Positions 61,281 through 64,000 of a DNA stretch of 64,000 bases are shown piece after piece; position 1 is the first letter of the stretch, and each line of letters begins with the position of its first letter. The position numbers were made by a program, and so were the translations under genes. Under the pieces are notes generated by a model. That model did not search any database. It had not been told where the DNA came from and was given only the letters and a program-made list of their open reading frames with translations. The DNA comes from Magicicada septendecula (lineage: Eukaryota; Arthropoda; Insecta; Hemiptera; Cicadidae): the NCBI GenBank assembly GCA_034769895.1, contig CM068367.1, positions 109,724,654-109,788,653 on the forward strand, written 5' to 3'.

Positions 61281-63199
61281 GTAAGTGTATTATCATGCAG
61301 CCTTTAGTGAGTAAACACTATTGCTCGTGTGTTAAGTACAGACACTTTGTTGTCCATAAAGCTGCAGGTAGGCTACTAGGAACAACTACAAAGCCTTTCG
61401 ATTATACTTTCTATGTCGTTTAAATATACATATTCCTTATCTCCTGGTCTGCCTGCGTTTGTGTTATTTATCCGCCATCTCCTCCTCCCCCTTTTCCTCC
61501 TCTGCAGGATTAGAAGATCACCTGTTTCGACGCCAACTTTAAAGCTATCTTTTCCATACTTTTCATGTAATTTTTTTTTTTTATGCTACGCTCACTTGTT
61601 GCACACACCACTAGTCACTGTGACCCCGATTAGCGCTTTCGAACAAACCCGTTCATCATCAGATCGTAACTGCCACCATTTTTTTTTTTTACATTTATAT
61701 TTTTAAAAAACTTTATGTAGTATATTCAGTTTTATTTTACGTCAGTTTAATTCACCTCAAACTACATTCTTCAGTTCTGGCATTCACAGTAGACAGATCT
61801 AATTCATGTCGTTCTTAACAGTCCAAAATCTGCTAAGTATCAGGTCAAGGACTGTATCATGTGCTTGCTTGCACATAGTAGACTACTGTAACAGAAATGT
61901 CATCACGTAGTGGGCACCTAAGTGATTTTCAGTTTTAGTAAATTGATTTTCAAAGTTCAAATAGTATTTCCATTTGTATTCGGTTGCAGAATTTAGAAGC
62001 AATAAAGCCAGTCACTTGAAATTATATTTCAAATTTATGGAAGATTCATTTAATTAACATCCAATGAACGTTCAGAAATTTCGCTCAAAAGGTTATGTGT
62101 GTAACCACAATCCGTCTTTTATTTCGGAAAAGAAAAGAGGATGAGTGTGCGTGCGCGGTTGCGTGTGTGTGGTTCTGCGTATAGTCACTGGTTTTCTTTC
62201 AGTCCTCTTTCTTCCATTTAGGCCTATGCGTTAATCCGGGATCTAACTTCTCTCCTGGACTTGTTTTCTCTTCCCTTTGGTGCCCCGTTATAGGATTTGT
62301 TTCGGTAATCATTTCTTGTGAATTCTGAGCCTAGGTGCCTATGAGCAGCGGGTTTTTCTTATGCCATCGGTCAGTTTTTGGCTTGAAAGTCCCATTATGA
62401 CCTTGGACATCTCATTCGTGCCCTGTTTCTTATTAATATTCACGCAGATCACCTCCATTTCTGTAGCATTAAAGAGCTATTGTTTCTTACTCGTATTGCC
62501 TACACCTCAAAACTAAGTTTTTACGTTGTAAGATTGGACTTTGCATGGTGGAAAATGATAGTAGACACAAAATATATGGATCATATATGGATATCTCGAC
62601 GATGGCTTTTTTTTTAGAATGTTCCATCTGAATTGTGTCTAAGTGCTACAACGCCTTTCGGAATCGAAGCCGCAACCGTTCTGCATTAACACCGAGCTGT
62701 ATTGTCTCCGAACGTGTTTGTTTAACGAAAGTTCGGTGAAATTACAACAAGGCGAAAACTGAAATTGAAAACAGCGCGGCTACACTAATACACTGACTAA
62801 ACAACTAACCGCGTACGATTGATGCATTTTAATAAATTTGACTGTCAAACTTCTGTGTAGCGCAGGTAGGTAGGAATCTACTTTCATTGTTTAAAGATTT
62901 ATAATTAAACAGATATCAGGCCCGAGATGAATGTTAGCTCATTTAGCCTGGCTGACAGTTCATTTTCAGTTAGAAACCTCAACCTGTATTCATTACAGTT
63001 ACCCAACCCCTGCCGTTCCAACCCTCTCGACCCCTCCCGCCCTTTTCCTGCGGTAAGTGCCATTACTAGTGCGTTGTGTGTGGGGAGAAGAAGCATCGAA
63101 AGGGATTATCAGTCAAGGGTAACCTGTGTGTGTGTGTAGTTTGTCGTTCTCTTGCGCTGTTTCGCCACCCTTCGACTGTCATCAGAAATTCTCCCTCAT
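61281..63199 (+). other. Rbp6 intron, start
   Basis: Begins with GTAAGT. No further exon recognised to the end of the window; the expected VECKKAQPKE codons are absent. T runs at 61569-61581 and 61680-61690. A hammerhead-like motif lies antisense at 61627-61666. Confidence 0.6.
61627..61666 (-). ncRNA. Hammerhead-like ribozyme motif, best-preserved core
   Basis: Minus strand, in order: CGAT (61666-61663), core CTGATGA plus T (61662-61655), 4-bp stem II GAAC/GTTC with a GGGTTT loop, GAA (61640-61638), palindromic AGCGCT (61637-61632) as a 2-bp stem III, A17 (61631), then ATCG (61630-61627) pairing with CGAT. All conserved core positions (C3, U4, G5, A6, G8, A9, G12, A13, A14) are present and the cleavage triplet is CTA. 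It is antisense to the surrounding host intron, so a host transcript would not make it. Confidence 0.62.
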
Positions 63200-63220
63200 C
63201 TCTCTCTCTCTCTCTCTCTC

Positions 63221-63309
<89 letters not shown>

Positions 63310-63318
63310 CTCTCTCAC
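63200..63318. repeat. (CT)n microsatellite
   Basis: About 119 bp of CT with CA and CG interruptions near its ends. Confidence 0.97.
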
Positions 63319-63319
63319 T

Positions 63320-64000
63320 CGTTGTGTTCCGTTTCGTTCTCCTACATAACCTCCTCAGAAACGTTCTTTATCTCTTCCTCTCTGTTGGTAACGCTTTCTC
63401 GAAACGTGGAGGTTACAGAATTGGTCTCATTTGGAGTTTTACTTAGTTTGCGGCAATGGAACAAAAAATACCACCGACAATAAATATCTGCTGTACTTTG
63501 GAAGCCAAGTGTGTTTTTGCGTCATCATATGAAGATTGGGCGACGTCACGTGCCTGTGTTTTTACGTTCACAGTGATGGAATCTGTTTAAATCTGAAACA
63601 CAGCTGTGTCATAACTAATTATAGAAAATGACTTGGGAAAATTAACTTAGTAGTGGCTAACATCAGTATTTAAAATTTAAACGGCTCGTGTTTGTGAGTC
63701 AGTTTCCTTCAGCTCAGCTTTCTATAATTTGATTTATCGATCGTGTTGTTACAATTTTCTATACTACGCAGTTATATCGAACTACCGATCGTGTACGTAT
63801 TCACTCAGTCGTATCTATATGAAGAATATCGTAGTTCTGGTCACACTTTATCTTTATTTCACTCCGGCCTTCTCGGTTACAGCCTTTAGCGTATCTGATA
63901 GAGTTATCAGTGTAGATGTCTTAATTGTACTTAGTGTCCGTGATCATTATCTGCCGTAAGCTTCTGATCCGTACAGACTTGTTCGATGAAACTGCTGTTT
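63320..64000. other. Non-coding stretch to the window end
   Basis: No homology; presumably Rbp6 intron. Confidence 0.45.

Overview
The window looks like a stretch of a large, AT-rich arthropod genome, most likely an insect. The basis is one recognisable host exon (RRM2 of the Musashi-family RNA-binding protein Rbp6), insect-type mobile elements (Jockey and other LINEs, mariner, an IS630-like transposon, a Penelope-like element), very long dinucleotide microsatellites and almost no coding sequence. The species cannot be fixed from this. There are no operons, CRISPR arrays, rRNAs or convincing tRNA genes.

Host gene: the only exon I can support is 61198-61280 (+), with good splice sites on both sides. 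Because it is an internal RRM2 exon and no other Rbp6 exon was recognised, much or all of the rest of the window is probably intron of a very long gene. That is an inference.

Layout. 1-6120: no gene; a diverged hairpin-motif repeat (2116-2290), a LINE 3' tail (4016-4141) and two CpG-rich blocks. 6130-11060: two diverged copies of a non-coding, TATA-containing repeat, the first carrying a 5'-truncated Jockey LINE; a third copy lies near 56600-58400. 13100-14750: a 299-bp palindrome, a mariner relic and a LINE RT fragment. 14752-21786: a 7-kb fold-back element whose right arm carries a Helentron-like insertion with eleven ~164-bp tandem repeats. 24400-31300: LINE and mariner relics and microsatellites. 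33031-35711: a decayed but nearly complete IS630-type transposon with ~365-bp terminal inverted repeats. 35926-36720: a mariner relic with a 43-A run. 39400-41700: weak LINE relics, a possible SINE and microsatellites. 43390-43990: the 3' end of a Penelope-like element (GIY-YIG endonuclease plus a hammerhead-like motif). 47100-51640: several palindromic elements with related motifs. 53290-54260: a LINE tail and a tandem duplication. 61198-61280: the Rbp6 exon. 63200-63318: a CT microsatellite.

The most interesting pattern is a small RNA-fold motif, CTGANGA plus one base, a short stem-loop, then GAAA, recurring at about a dozen sites on both strands. It resembles the core of minimal hammerhead ribozymes. 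It sits after a Penelope-like endonuclease, and mirrored in the arms of three inverted-repeat elements. The best copies (43942-43983, 61627-61666, 47136-47211) also have a short palindromic stem III, a legal cleavage triplet and a pairable stem I. This suggests a linked family of ribozyme-bearing retroelement termini that were duplicated head to head in a host intron.
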